Shown here: positions 44,215-53,370 of the stretch, piece after piece | Layout of the letters: every line of letters starts with the position of its first letter | Position numbering within the stretch: the first letter of the stretch is position 1 | DNA from: DAOUBP01 sp964513075 | GTDB taxonomy: Bacteria; Chloroflexota; Anaerolineae; CG2-30-64-16 | Assembly (NCBI GenBank): GCA_964513075.1 | Contig: CAZELR010000018.1 | Location: 4,774-68,773 of the forward strand | Length of the DNA stretch: 64,000 nucleotides | Direction of reading: 5' to 3' | Notes under the pieces: generated by a model | Told to the model about the DNA's origin: nothing | Database searches by the model: none | What the model saw: the letters and a program-made list of their open reading frames with translations, nothing else | Program-made: the position numbers and the translations under genes

Positions 44215-46053
44215 TCAGGCCGGGCGAGACTGCCAGTTCTCGATATATTCAAACGATTGATGCCGAAAGTAAGTGTCGTACAAGGTGGCATAATGACCGC
44301 CGGCCGCCATCAGGCTATCATGAGCTCCTTCTTCGATGATCTGCCCCCCGTCCATCACGAGGATCCGATCAGCGCTCTTGACCGTTGATAGCCGGTGCGC
44401 GATGACGATAGCCGTGCGGTCGCGCATCAGGGCCTCCAGCCCATCCTGAATCTGCGTCTCGGTGAACGGGTCCACGCTGGCAGTCGCCTCGTCCAGGATG
44501 AAGATGGCCGGGTCCTTCAGCACCACCCGCGCCAACACCACCAACTGTCGTTGACCCATCGATAGGCTGGCCCCGCGCTCCCCTACGTCGGTGCTCAACC
44601 CTTGGGGCAGGTCGTTCAGCCACTCGCCGCCCGCGACCTGTATGGCTGCGGCGTGCACCTCGGCGTCAGTCGCGTCAGGCCGGCCGTAACGGATGTTTTC
44701 GCGCACTGTACCCGAGAAGAGAAACGGTTCCTGGGGCACGATGCCGATCTGCTGGCGGTACGAGGCCAGGTCCAGCCGCCGGATATCGCGGTCGTCCACC
44801 AGCAACTCCCCGGCTTGAAATTCGTAGAAGCGCGCCACCAGGCGGCCTACGCTGCTCTTGCCGGCTCCGGTGTGGCCCACTAGCGCGACGGTTTCGCGCG
44901 GTCGGATCGTCAAGTTGAAATTGGGAAGTACGATTTCGCCGCTTCGTTTTTCATCGGGCGCGGGAGTGTAGGTGAAGCGGACATCCCGGAAGGTGATGCG
45001 GCCCGCAAGTCGCGACACCGGCTCGGCCGCGGCCTGCACCACCTTGGGCTCGGCATCGATCAGCGCGAACACGCGCTCGGCCGCGGCCAGGCCATCCTGA
45101 AACTGGCTCCAGAATGAGGCGATGTTGGTCAGCGGAAACCAGAAGAATCCGACGGACTGCATGAAGAGGAACCAGTCGCCGGACGAGATCGCGTTCGGTC
45201 CGCGCGTGGCCAGTCCGCCGAAGTAAATCAGCAGCGCGACCCCGAGACCCGCAGACGCGCCCAGGAGCGGGAAGATCGTGTTCAGCGTCAGCCCGCGGCG
45301 CAGCCCCACCCCATATGCCTGCCGGTTGTTGGCGGCGAACGCGTCGTAAATGGCGCGCTCCTGGCGGAAACTTTTGGCCACCACGATGCCGCTGACTGAT
45401 TCCTGGATCTGCGCGTTGATTTTCGCGGTCACCCGCCGCGCGCGCTGCGTCACGATGCGCGCGATCCTGCGGAAGCCGAGGGCAATGACGGCTGCGATGG
45501 GGGCCATTCCCAGCAGCAGCAGCACCAGCCGCCACTCGATGTTCGCAAGCCAGACCGTCAGGAACAGCACCAGCAGCACCTGACTGACCAGGTTTGTCGT
45601 GAGCGTGACTACCTCGGATAGATCCTGCGTATCCGACGTGATGCGGCTGACCACCTTGCCGGATGAGTGCTCGTCGTAGAACGACAGGTCATGCCGGATC
45701 GTCGCTGCGAAGACATCCTCCCGGATTTTCAGCACCACATCGCCCACCACCCGCGCCGAGAACCACTGTTGAATGAAGTTGAAAACCCAGGCCGCCGCGC
45801 CTAACAGCAGCACCCCGCCCGCCAGCAGCAGCATCGCGGTGGTGGAGGGATTGCGTGCCATCAGATCGATGCCGCGGGAGATCAGGATCGGGCCGCCGCT
45901 GCCGGCGGCCGAGTTAAGGGTGAGCGCGGCCGCAATCAGCGCCAGGCGCCCGCGATGGGGCACGAAATAGGCCAGGACTCGGCGCAGCAGGTCCCGGTCG
46001 CTATAGTGGCGGTCGTATGTCTCGCTGTCGAGACCGTCAAGAATGAAGCCCAT
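44215..46053 (-). CDS. ABC exporter half-transporter with LSMGQ signature
   Basis: 612 aa, exporter membrane domain plus ATPase. Walker A GHTGAGKSS, Walker B ILDEATASVD and H-loop IAHRLSTV are canonical, but the signature reads LSMGQ instead of LSGGQ. It is the natural partner of the subunit encoded 6 bp upstream (46060-47841), whose Walker B glutamate is Asp. Together they would form a heterodimeric exporter with one degenerate ATP site. Substrate unknown. Last gene of a three-gene exporter operon. Confidence 0.92.
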   Translation of the reverse strand: MGFILDGLDSETYDRHYSDRDLLRRVLAYFVPHRGRLALIAAALTLNSAAGSGGPILISRGIDLMARNPSTTAMLLLAGGVLLLGAAAWVFNFIQQWFSARVVGDVVLKIREDVFAATIRHDLSFYDEHSSGKVVSRITSDTQDLSEVVTLTTNLVSQVLLVLFLTVWLANIEWRLVLLLLGMAPIAAVIALGFRRIARIVTQRARRVTAKINAQIQESVSGIVVAKSFRQERAIYDAFAANNRQAYGVGLRRGLTLNTIFPLLGASAGLGVALLIYFGGLATRGPNAISSGDWFLFMQSVGFFWFPLTNIASFWSQFQDGLAAAERVFALIDAEPKVVQAAAEPVSRLAGRITFRDVRFTYTPAPDEKRSGEIVLPNFNLTIRPRETVALVGHTGAGKSSVGRLVARFYEFQAGELLVDDRDIRRLDLASYRQQIGIVPQEPFLFSGTVRENIRYGRPDATDAEVHAAAIQVAGGEWLNDLPQGLSTDVGERGASLSMGQRQLVVLARVVLKDPAIFILDEATASVDPFTETQIQDGLEALMRDRTAIVIAHRLSTVKSADRILVMDGGQIIEEGAHDSLMAAGGHYATLYDTYFRHQSFEYIENWQSRPA

Positions 46054-46059
46054 CTTCTC

Positions 46060-47841
46060 CTACCCACACCGCGCAAAAATGCGACAGTAGTCTGCACTGC
46101 GCGCCAACAGCTCTTCATGCGTCCCCTGGTCGACCAGCTCGCCGCGCCGCAGCACCAGAATCCGGTTGGCCCAGCGAATCTGGCTGAGACGGTGGGTGAT
46201 CAGGAAGGTGGTGCGCTGGCTGCTGATGCGCCGCATGGCGCGTTGAATCTGATCCTCGGTGGCGCTGTCGATGGCGCTGGTGCTGTCGTCCAGGATCAGG
46301 ATGCGCGGGTCGGTGAGGAACGCGCGTGCGATGGCCAGGCGCTGCCGCTGTCCTCCGGAGAGGGTGACCCCGCGCTCCCCGACCTCGGTCTCGTACCCAT
46401 CCTTGAAGCTCATGATGAAGTCGTGCGCCTGCGCGGCCCGAGCCGCCCCTTCGATCTCAGCGGGGCTGGCATCCGGGCGGCCGAACGCGATGTTCTCGCG
46501 CACCGTACGCGAGAACAAGAAAGGATCCTGCTCAATAGTCGAGATCTGCGAGCGCAATGATTCCAGGCTCCACTCGCGCACGTCTATGCCGTCAATCAGC
46601 ACCTTGCCCGCATCAGTATCAAAGATGCGATTAATCAAGCGGGTCAGCGTCGTCTTGCCTGAGCCGGTCTGTCCCACGATAGCGACGGTTTCACCGGGCC
46701 GAGCGACGAAGCTGACGTTTTTCAGAACCCCGTCACCGGAGTGATCCGTATCGTAGCCGAAGCTAACAGCCTTGAATGCCACCTCACCGACGATCGGGCG
46801 CGCGATGCCCTGGAGATTCTCGTCCAGCTCGGTCTCGGCATTGATGGTCCCCAGGATGCGCCGCGCGCCTGCGAGGCCAAGCTGCACCAGGTTGAAGGTG
46901 AAAATCGAGATGAACGTTGGGAAACGCAGGGCGCCCATCAGCCCCAAGAATGTGATCACCTGGCCCAAGGTCAGGCTGCCGGCCCGCCACAGCAGCAGGC
47001 CGTGCAGCAGCGCGCCGGCCCATGCCAGGGTGAACGCGAGCATCGGCCAATAACGCGCCTGAATCTCGCCCTGCTTGACAAAAAGATCGCGGAATTTGCG
47101 CGCGTCGCCGGTGAATTTCAGCCATTCGTAGCGCTCCTGGACATTGGCCTTGACCACCTCAATGCCCGCTATCGCCTCGGCCAGCCCCGCGTTCATCGTT
47201 CCGAACTGCTCGCGGATGTTGAAGCTCACCGGCTTCAAACGGCGGTTGTAGTCCCAGATGGTGAGCGCCAGCGCCACGAGAAAGAGGCCGGGCACCAGCA
47301 ACAGTTCTAACCGCAGCCGGGCGATGATCACCAGGGGCACCACCACCCCCATGGCGGAGTCCAGGATCAGCATCAGGCCGGGGCTGAACATGAGGTTGAG
47401 CGACCGGACGTCATTGGTGGCGCGCGCCATAATGTCGCCGATGCGCTGGCGGCCGAAGAAGGTTTGGCTCTTGCCCAGTAGGCTGGCGTACAGCTCGTCC
47501 CGAGCATTCCGCTCGATGCGCTGGGCGACAAACTCGACCGCGTAGTTGCGCAGCAGGCCGGTGAGGCCCTGGCCGAACGCGATGCCCACTACGGTTATTG
47601 CCAGCCTGGCCAGCACATCAGCTGTCCATCCTGGCGCAGTGATCAGGTCAAACGCGCGGCCGATGTACACCTGGATCTGGCTGTAGAAGAAGTTGTTGAA
47701 AATCGCAGCCAGCAGTGCGGCCAGTGGAAAATGCGGATAGCGCGCCAGATGCGCCAGAATCCAGCGGACCGGCCCCTGGCGGTTATAACGATACTCGTGA
47801 TCGAGGCGAAACTCGCGCTTACTCATGGATGAATCATTCAC
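46060..47841 (-). CDS. ABC exporter half-transporter, Walker B Asp subunit
   Basis: 593 aa from a GTG at 47841 (ATG 47826 is an alternative; neither has a strong ribosome site, consistent with coupling to the upstream gene, which it overlaps by 8 bp). Membrane domain, then Walker A GQTGSGKTT (K396), signature LSGGQ and Walker B LILDDSTSAID, where D519 replaces the catalytic glutamate. The H-loop histidine H550 is kept. This is a milder degeneracy than in the 28-1782 subunit. Pairs with the LSMGQ subunit downstream. Confidence 0.92.
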   Translation of the reverse strand: MNDSSMSKREFRLDHEYRYNRQGPVRWILAHLARYPHFPLAALLAAIFNNFFYSQIQVYIGRAFDLITAPGWTADVLARLAITVVGIAFGQGLTGLLRNYAVEFVAQRIERNARDELYASLLGKSQTFFGRQRIGDIMARATNDVRSLNLMFSPGLMLILDSAMGVVVPLVIIARLRLELLLVPGLFLVALALTIWDYNRRLKPVSFNIREQFGTMNAGLAEAIAGIEVVKANVQERYEWLKFTGDARKFRDLFVKQGEIQARYWPMLAFTLAWAGALLHGLLLWRAGSLTLGQVITFLGLMGALRFPTFISIFTFNLVQLGLAGARRILGTINAETELDENLQGIARPIVGEVAFKAVSFGYDTDHSGDGVLKNVSFVARPGETVAIVGQTGSGKTTLTRLINRIFDTDAGKVLIDGIDVREWSLESLRSQISTIEQDPFLFSRTVRENIAFGRPDASPAEIEGAARAAQAHDFIMSFKDGYETEVGERGVTLSGGQRQRLAIARAFLTDPRILILDDSTSAIDSATEDQIQRAMRRISSQRTTFLITHRLSQIRWANRILVLRRGELVDQGTHEELLARSADYCRIFARCG

Positions 47842-49585
47842 TCTGCATTTCTTGCCCGAGAGATGTCAGCTCCATCTGTCGTTGGTAGAGTTGGCTGTAG
47901 AGCCCGTTGTGGGCCAGCAGCTCGTGATGGCTGCCGATCTCACGGATGCGGCCCTCATCCAGCGCAATGATCTTGTCCGCATTGCGGACGGTGCTCAGCC
48001 GGTGGGCAATCACGAAAGCCGTGCGGCCCTGCAGCACCTGTTCCAGCGCCTGCTGAATCAGATACTCCGCTTCGGCATCGACCGAGGAGGTGGCCTCGTC
48101 CAAGATCAAGATGCGCGGGTCGGTCAGAATGGCGCGCGCCAGCGCGAGCCGCTGCCGCTGCCCGCCGCTTAGCTTGACGCCTCGCTCGCCCACCTCGGTA
48201 TCGTAGCCCGCCGGCATAGCCATGATGAATTCGTGGGCGTACGCGGCTTGGGCTGCCGCGATCATCTCTGCGTCGGTTGCGTCCGGCGCCCCATAGGTCA
48301 GGTTCGCGCGCACGGTGCCATTGAACAGAAAGGTATCCTGCAACACCACGGAGACGTGCTGCCGCAGTGAGCGCATCTGTACGGTCCGCAAGTCGTGCCC
48401 GTCGATGAGCACGCGGCCTTGGGTAGGATCATAGAAGCGGCACAGCAGGTTGGCGATGCTGGTTTTGCCTGCACCGCTGGGACCGACCAGGGCCACAACC
48501 TCGCCCGGCGCCACGTGAAAGTCCACGCCGTGGAGCACAGCTTCTCCGGAGCCGTAGCCGAAGCTGATATCCTCGAACGAGACCGCACCCGTGACTCGTT
48601 CGAGCGTGACCGCGTCCGGGGCATCACGAATCTCCGGGGTCTGATCCAGCAGCTCGAAGACGCGCTCGGCCGCCGCGGCTGCCTGTTGCAGGATGTTATC
48701 GATATCGGTTAGCCGGCGGATCGGCTCGTAGAACGCGACGATGTACGACAGGAACGCCACCAATGTGCCGAGAGTCAGCCGGTCCTGCAGCACCATCCGT
48801 GCACCCACGCCTAGCACCAGCGCGCCGCCCAACGTCGTCAAGAAACCGAGCGCGGGGAAAAATGTGGACCAGGTGCCGATCGATGCGATGCGCTCGTTCA
48901 GATAGCGCTGGCTGACCGCGCTGAAGCGATCCAGCTCCGCGTCCTCCTGCCCAAAGGCCTGGATGACCCGGATGCCGGCCAGGTCGTCTTGCAGCCGCGC
49001 GTTGACATCACCCAGCCGATCGCGCACGCGACGGTAGATGGGTCGGGCGCGGCGGTTGAACCAGCGCAGCCCGAGCGCGATCAGCGGGACCGGCAGCAGC
49101 GCTATCAGCGCCAGCCGCCAGTCTAGCACCAACAACACCACGGCGCTGCCCACCAGCCGCAGCGCTGCCACCCCGGTCAGGATGGTGCCGTGGGTGATGA
49201 ACTGCTCCAGCGCGTTGACATCGTTGCTTACCCGAGACATCAGCTCGCCGGTGGAGGTGCGCTCGAAGAACGAAAGAGACAACCGCTGCAGGTGGTCGTA
49301 GATACGCACCCGGAGATCATACAGAATGCGCTCGCCGATGGTGTGGCGCAGGTACTGGTCGCCGAATTCGGTCAGCCCGGTGAGCGCGTAGATCGCCACC
49401 AGTCCGAGGATGAGCGGCAGCAGGCGTTCGACTTGCCTGGCGCCGATGACGCCGTCTACGATCTCGCGTTGAAATAACGGCGGCGCCAGGCTCAGCGCGG
49501 TCTGCACCAGGATGAAAAACGTCGTCAGGGCCAGCCCGCGCCAGTAGGGACCGAGGGCGTAGATGAGTCGCTTAAGTGCCGTCAT
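47834..49585 (-). CDS. ABC exporter half-transporter, canonical (homodimer type)
   Basis: 583 aa with six membrane helices and a fully canonical ATPase: Walker A GPSGAGKTS, signature LSGGQ, Walker B LILDEATSSVD and H-loop IAHRLSTV. Unlike its two downstream neighbours it shows no degeneracy, so it could act as a homodimer. First gene of the operon; its stop overlaps the next start. The start at 49585 is chosen by alignment-like length (MTALKRLIYALGPYW); ATG 49597 is equally possible since no good ribosome site is seen. Substrate unknown. Confidence 0.9.
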   Translation of the reverse strand: MTALKRLIYALGPYWRGLALTTFFILVQTALSLAPPLFQREIVDGVIGARQVERLLPLILGLVAIYALTGLTEFGDQYLRHTIGERILYDLRVRIYDHLQRLSLSFFERTSTGELMSRVSNDVNALEQFITHGTILTGVAALRLVGSAVVLLVLDWRLALIALLPVPLIALGLRWFNRRARPIYRRVRDRLGDVNARLQDDLAGIRVIQAFGQEDAELDRFSAVSQRYLNERIASIGTWSTFFPALGFLTTLGGALVLGVGARMVLQDRLTLGTLVAFLSYIVAFYEPIRRLTDIDNILQQAAAAAERVFELLDQTPEIRDAPDAVTLERVTGAVSFEDISFGYGSGEAVLHGVDFHVAPGEVVALVGPSGAGKTSIANLLCRFYDPTQGRVLIDGHDLRTVQMRSLRQHVSVVLQDTFLFNGTVRANLTYGAPDATDAEMIAAAQAAYAHEFIMAMPAGYDTEVGERGVKLSGGQRQRLALARAILTDPRILILDEATSSVDAEAEYLIQQALEQVLQGRTAFVIAHRLSTVRNADKIIALDEGRIREIGSHHELLAHNGLYSQLYQRQMELTSLGQEMQSE

Positions 49586-49650
49586 ATCCCTAATCATACC
49601 GCTACCGCAGCACTTTGTGGAAATCCGGACCATTGTTCGAATTCGTCTTT

Positions 49651-49686
49651 GTTTCAAAGGCGCAAGCTTGTTTCAAAGGCGCAAGC
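49651..49686. repeat. Tandem duplication of a 19-bp unit
   Basis: gtttcaaaggcgcaagc occurs at 49651-49667 and 49670-49686. The surrounding 310-bp gap (49586-49895) otherwise holds only low-complexity gctc-rich sequence and the GT2 promoter. Confidence 0.6.
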
Positions 49687-49858
49687 ATCCTGAGCGGGTC
49701 TACAAGTCAATGTACTGAACGAAGTGTGACCAGTCAAAGGATGCAGTCTTTCCGGGACGCCGCTTCGCACCCTTCGACTGCGCACTGCGGTGCTCCGCTC
49801 AGGGTGCTCCGCTCATTTCCGCCATCAAGCCGAAACACGCCGGTCGGAGGATGCGGCC

Positions 49859-49888
49859 TTGCCTCATTTCATGTCGCGGCGGTATAAT
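49859..49888 (+). promoter_or_regulatory. Promoter giving a leaderless GT2 transcript
   Basis: TTGCCT (49859-49864), 18 bp, TATAAT (49883-49888). The expected start near 49895 coincides with the GTG start codon at 49896, and no ribosome site is present. Confidence 0.65.
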
Positions 49889-49895
49889 ATCTTCT

Positions 49896-50948
49896 GTGAA
49901 TACCTCACGCATCTCTGTCATCTGCACCGTTCTCAACGAAGGGGAGTCCATTCGCCGCCTGCTGGAAAGCCTGGCCGCGCAAACGCGCCAGCCCGATGAG
50001 GTCGTCATCGTCGACGGCGGCTCGCGTGACACCACCGTAGCCGTGATCGACGAGTATGCTGGCCGACTGCCGCTGCGTGTCCTGATCGAGCCCGGCGCCA
50101 ACATCTCCCGCGGCCGCAACGTCGCCATCGCCGCCGCGTCCGGCGACATCATCGCGTCCACCGATGCCGGCGTCTGGTTGGAACCACAGTGGCTGGAGAA
50201 GCTCATCCAGCCGTTGGAAGGTTACAGGTTGAAGGTTGAAGGTCTTGGCGACTCTGTTGACCTTCAACCTTCAACTTTCAACCTTCAACGCCCGCAGGCC
50301 GCCGCCGGGTTCTTCGTCCCCGATGTCCGCACCACGTTCGAAATCGCCATGGGCGCGACGGTGCTGCCAACAGCAGATGAAATCAAGCCGGAGAGCTTCC
50401 TCCCCTCCAGCCGGTCGGTGGCGTTTACGCAGGCGGCCTGGAAGGCGGCGGGTGGCTACCCGGAATGGCTGGACTACTGCGAGGATCTGATCTTCGACTT
50501 CAGGCTGCGCCAGGTCGCGGGCCCGTTCGCCTGGGCGCCGGAGGCGGTAGCGCACTTCCGGCCGCGCGGCACGCTGAAGTCGTTCTTCAAGCAGTACTAC
50601 CGTTACGCGCGCGGGGATGGCAAGGCCGACCTGTGGCGCAAGCGGCATCTGATTCGCTACATCACTTATCTGGTCATCTTCCCCGTTCTGCTCATCCTCG
50701 GCCTCATCCACAACCCGCTTTGGTTCCTGGCATTGCTGGTGGGGGTCCTGGCCTATTGCCGAACGCCGCTGCGCCGGCTGCTGCCGCGCCTGGCCGCGCT
50801 CGCGCCGTTTGAGCGGATCAAGGCCATTGCCCTGGTCCCCGTGATCCGCGCCGCGGGCGATGTGGCCAAGATGCTCGGCTATCCCGCCGGTTGGGTCTGG
50901 CGGATCCAGAATCGGAGAAGGCCTGAGATTCACTGGCAACAGAAATAA
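49896..50948 (+). CDS. Family 2 glycosyltransferase with C-terminal membrane helices
   Basis: 350 aa. GT-A fold opening ISVICTVLNEGESIRRLLES, DEVVIVDGGSRD, and STDAGVWLEPQWLEKL with the metal-binding acidic pair replaced by DAG. Two hydrophobic helices (ITYLVIFPVLLILGLI; FLALLVGVLAYC) lie near the C-terminus. It probably adds a sugar to a lipid or surface polymer at the inner face of the membrane. Odd: residues about 107-131 (GYRLKVEGLGDSVDLQPST) come from an iterated-word palindrome inserted in frame in the middle of the catalytic domain. GTG start, apparently leaderless. Confidence 0.85.
   Translation: MNTSRISVICTVLNEGESIRRLLESLAAQTRQPDEVVIVDGGSRDTTVAVIDEYAGRLPLRVLIEPGANISRGRNVAIAAASGDIIASTDAGVWLEPQWLEKLIQPLEGYRLKVEGLGDSVDLQPSTFNLQRPQAAAGFFVPDVRTTFEIAMGATVLPTADEIKPESFLPSSRSVAFTQAAWKAAGGYPEWLDYCEDLIFDFRLRQVAGPFAWAPEAVAHFRPRGTLKSFFKQYYRYARGDGKADLWRKRHLIRYITYLVIFPVLLILGLIHNPLWFLALLVGVLAYCRTPLRRLLPRLAALAPFERIKAIALVPVIRAAGDVAKMLGYPAGWVWRIQNRRRPEIHWQQK
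50215..50288. repeat. In-frame iterated-word palindrome inside the GT2 gene
   Basis: Four units of the type ttgaagg (50215-50242), an 18-nt centre, four units of the type ccttcaa (50261-50288). The arms are near-perfect complements, and the downstream reading frame is kept. Confidence 0.85.
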
Positions 50949-50991
50949 ACAGGACCCGCGCGACCGGTCTCACATGCGCAATTTCGCGTTT

Positions 50992-51021
50992 TTGACATTA
51001 CGTTATACAATTATGTTTTAT
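50992..51021 (+). promoter_or_regulatory. Promoter of xpt
   Basis: TTGACA (50992-50997), 18 bp, TTTTAT (51016-51021) in an AT-rich patch. The leader is too short for a purine riboswitch. Confidence 0.5.
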
Positions 51022-51050
51022 AGTTGCCCTATTTGGAGGAGGAATCATTC

Positions 51051-51623
51051 ATGGAATTGCTCAAACAACGTATCCAACGCGAAGGCGTCAACCTGGGCCA
51101 CGGCATCCTCAAGGTCGACTCTTTCATCAATCACCAGGTGGACCCGGCGCTGATGTTGGCCGTGGGCGGCGCACTGGCCGCCCGCTTCGCGCACCTGGGT
51201 GCCAACAAGATTGTTACCGCCGAGATCAGCGGCATCGCGCCCGCGCTCACAACCGGCCTGGCGTTGGGCATCCCTGTGGTCTACGCGCGCAAATCCAAGC
51301 CGGTGACCATGCACCCCAACACGATGACCGCCTCGGCGCCGTCGCACACCAAGGGGGTCATGACCGAGCTGATGGTCTCGCCCGAATTTCTGGGCCCGCG
51401 CGATCATGTCCTGGTGATCGACGACTTCCTGGCCCGCGGCGAGACGATTCGCGCCCTGGTCAGCCTGGTGTTGCGCTCCGGTGCGCAGCTCATGGGGATC
51501 GGCGCCGTGATCGAGAAACGCTTCGAGGGCGGCCGCGACGCCCTGGCCGATCTGGGCGTGCCCATTGAAACCCTGGCAGTCATCACCAACATGGACAACG
51601 GCAAGATCGTGATGGAAGAATAA
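51051..51623 (+). CDS. xpt: Xanthine phosphoribosyltransferase
   Basis: 190 aa, family length. It converts xanthine and PRPP to XMP for purine salvage. The PRPP-binding loop is HVLVIDDFLARGET; the N-terminus MELLKQRIQREGVNLGHGILKVDSFINHQVDP is typical of Xpt rather than of HPRT or APRT. GGAGGAGG precedes the ATG. The product XMP is the substrate of GMP synthase encoded just downstream, so xpt and guaA form a functional pair. Confidence 0.95.
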   Translation: MELLKQRIQREGVNLGHGILKVDSFINHQVDPALMLAVGGALAARFAHLGANKIVTAEISGIAPALTTGLALGIPVVYARKSKPVTMHPNTMTASAPSHTKGVMTELMVSPEFLGPRDHVLVIDDFLARGETIRALVSLVLRSGAQLMGIGAVIEKRFEGGRDALADLGVPIETLAVITNMDNGKIVMEE

Positions 51624-51626
51624 AGG

Positions 51627-51720
51627 CTGGATACTGGATGCTGGATGCTGGAGAGAAGAAGCGGATAATCGCAGTACTCAATACGCAGTACGCAATACGC
51701 ACCACGCACCACGTCACGCC
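51627..51720. repeat. Iterated 7-bp words between xpt and guaA
   Basis: Four units like ctggatg (51627-51654), a 17-nt centre, then seven units like cagtacg, caatacg and caccacg (51672-51720). The 7-bp step is strict. The two arms are different words rather than exact complements. The array fills most of the intergenic space. Confidence 0.75.
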
Positions 51721-51735
51721 CATCTCGGAGCTTTT

Positions 51736-53301
51736 ATGGCTATACACGACACCATCGCCATCCTCGACTACGGCTCGCAGACCGCGCAACTGATCGCGCG
51801 GCGCGTGCGTGAGCTGCATGTCTACTGTGAGCTGATTCCCTGGGACGCGCCGAAAGAGCGCTTTGCGCAGCTCAATCCCAAGGGGTATATCCTCTCGGGT
51901 GGGCCGGCGAGCGTTTACGATGCGGGCGCGCCGGCCTTACCCCCGTTCGTGTTGGCGTCGGGGTTGCCGGTCCTGGGCATCTGCTATGGCATGCAGCTTC
52001 TGGCGCTCAACCTCGGCGGCAAGGTGGACCCCTCCGCACGTCGCGAATACGGCCATGCTGGCGTGACCGTGGTGGCCGACGATGCGCCGTTGCTGGCCGG
52101 GCTGCCGGGCGAGCTGTCGGTGTGGATGAGCCACGGCGATCACGTGACCGACCTGCCGCCCACGTTTGCACCGCTGGCCATCACCCCTTCTTCGGTGGCG
52201 GCCATGGGCGATGTGGCACGCGGCATCTACGGCGTGCAGTTCCATCCTGAGGTGCAGCACACGCCACAGGGTAAAGAGCTGCTGCACAACTTCGTGCTGG
52301 ATATCTGCGGCTGCCGGCCCGACTGGACCCCGGCGAATTTCATCATGGAGTCGGTGGACGCGATCCGCACGCGTGTAGGCCAGGGCCGTGTCGTTTGCGG
52401 GCTCAGCGGCGGGGTCGACTCCGCCGTGGTGGCCAGCCTGCTCCATCTCGCGATCGGCGATCAGCTCACCTGCATCTTTGTGGATCATGGACTGCTGCGC
52501 CTGGGCGAGGCCGGCCAGGTGGTGGAGACCTTCCAACGCCACCAGGGCATGCGATTGAGCACCGTCAACGCAACCGAGGATTTCCTGGCCGACCTGGCAG
52601 GCGTGACCGATCCCGAAGTCAAACGCAAACGCATCGGTGCGCGCTTCGTGCGGGTGTTCGAAGCGGCCGAGGCTGCCGCCGTAGCCGCGCTTTCCGATGC
52701 GCCGGCCGCGTTTCTGGCCCAAGGGACTCTTTACCCCGACGTCATCGAGTCGGCCAGCAGGCAGGAACAGGCCACCGCCCGCACCATCAAGACCCACCAC
52801 AACGTCGGCGGCCTGCCCGCAGACATGACCTTCCAGCTCATCGAGCCGCTGCGCAGCCTGTTTAAGGATGAGGTGCGGCTGGTAGGCCAGGCGCTCGGCC
52901 TGCCGGAAGAAATCGTTTGGCGCCATCCCTTCCCGGGACCCGGTCTCGCCATCCGCATCATCGGTGAGGTCACGTGGTCGCGGCTCGAGACATTGCGCCG
53001 TGCGGACGCGATCTTCCTGGAAGAACTACGCGCGGCCGGACTTTATCGCTCGATCTCACAGGCGTTCGCTGTGCTGCTGCCGATCCGCTCGGTGGGCGTG
53101 ATGGGGGATGGCCGCACTTACGCCGATACCATCGCGCTGCGCGCAGTCACGACCGACGACTTTATGACCGCGGATTGGGCTCGCCTGCCTTACGATCTCA
53201 TCGCGCGCATCAGCAACCGCATCGTGAATGAAGTGCCCGGCGTCAACCGCGTGGTCTACGATGTCAGCTCGAAGCCGCCGGCGACGATTGAGTGGGAATG
53301 A
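51736..53301 (+). CDS. guaA: GMP synthase (glutamine-hydrolysing)
   Basis: 521 aa. The class I glutaminase domain carries the nucleophile cysteine in LGICYGMQLLAL and QFHPEVQHTPQG. The ATP-pyrophosphatase domain has the P-loop GLSGGVDSAVVASL, and the C-terminal dimerisation domain ends RVVYDVSSKPPATIEWE. It aminates XMP to GMP. GGAG precedes the ATG. Iterated-word arrays lie directly before (51627-51720) and after (from about 53302) the gene. Confidence 0.97.
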   Translation: MAIHDTIAILDYGSQTAQLIARRVRELHVYCELIPWDAPKERFAQLNPKGYILSGGPASVYDAGAPALPPFVLASGLPVLGICYGMQLLALNLGGKVDPSARREYGHAGVTVVADDAPLLAGLPGELSVWMSHGDHVTDLPPTFAPLAITPSSVAAMGDVARGIYGVQFHPEVQHTPQGKELLHNFVLDICGCRPDWTPANFIMESVDAIRTRVGQGRVVCGLSGGVDSAVVASLLHLAIGDQLTCIFVDHGLLRLGEAGQVVETFQRHQGMRLSTVNATEDFLADLAGVTDPEVKRKRIGARFVRVFEAAEAAAVAALSDAPAAFLAQGTLYPDVIESASRQEQATARTIKTHHNVGGLPADMTFQLIEPLRSLFKDEVRLVGQALGLPEEIVWRHPFPGPGLAIRIIGEVTWSRLETLRRADAIFLEELRAAGLYRSISQAFAVLLPIRSVGVMGDGRTYADTIALRAVTTDDFMTADWARLPYDLIARISNRIVNEVPGVNRVVYDVSSKPPATIEWE

Positions 53302-53341
53302 TGGAGTGAGTTGGTTCGATAGTGCGGTAGTGCGATAGTGG
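53302..53341. repeat. Left half of 8-bp word array flanking the IVP-like gene
   Basis: Units gatagtgc, ggtagtgc and gatagtgg (53318-53341), preceded by related tggagtga and gttggttc. The array begins right after the guaA stop. Confidence 0.75.
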
Positions 53342-53370
53342 TCTGTGCATGAGGACAGGAGGGGTGGCCA

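Noticed and set aside
49740..49830. Possible small genes in the gap before the GT2 gene
   Set aside because: The short frames there are low-complexity gctc-rich repeats without start signals.
50998..51050. Purine riboswitch upstream of xpt
   Set aside because: The predicted leader is only about 20-30 bases and lacks the conserved aptamer loops.
51627..51720. Possible CRISPR array (short regularly spaced repeats)
   Set aside because: The units are 7 bp, contiguous and without spacers; there are no cas genes.
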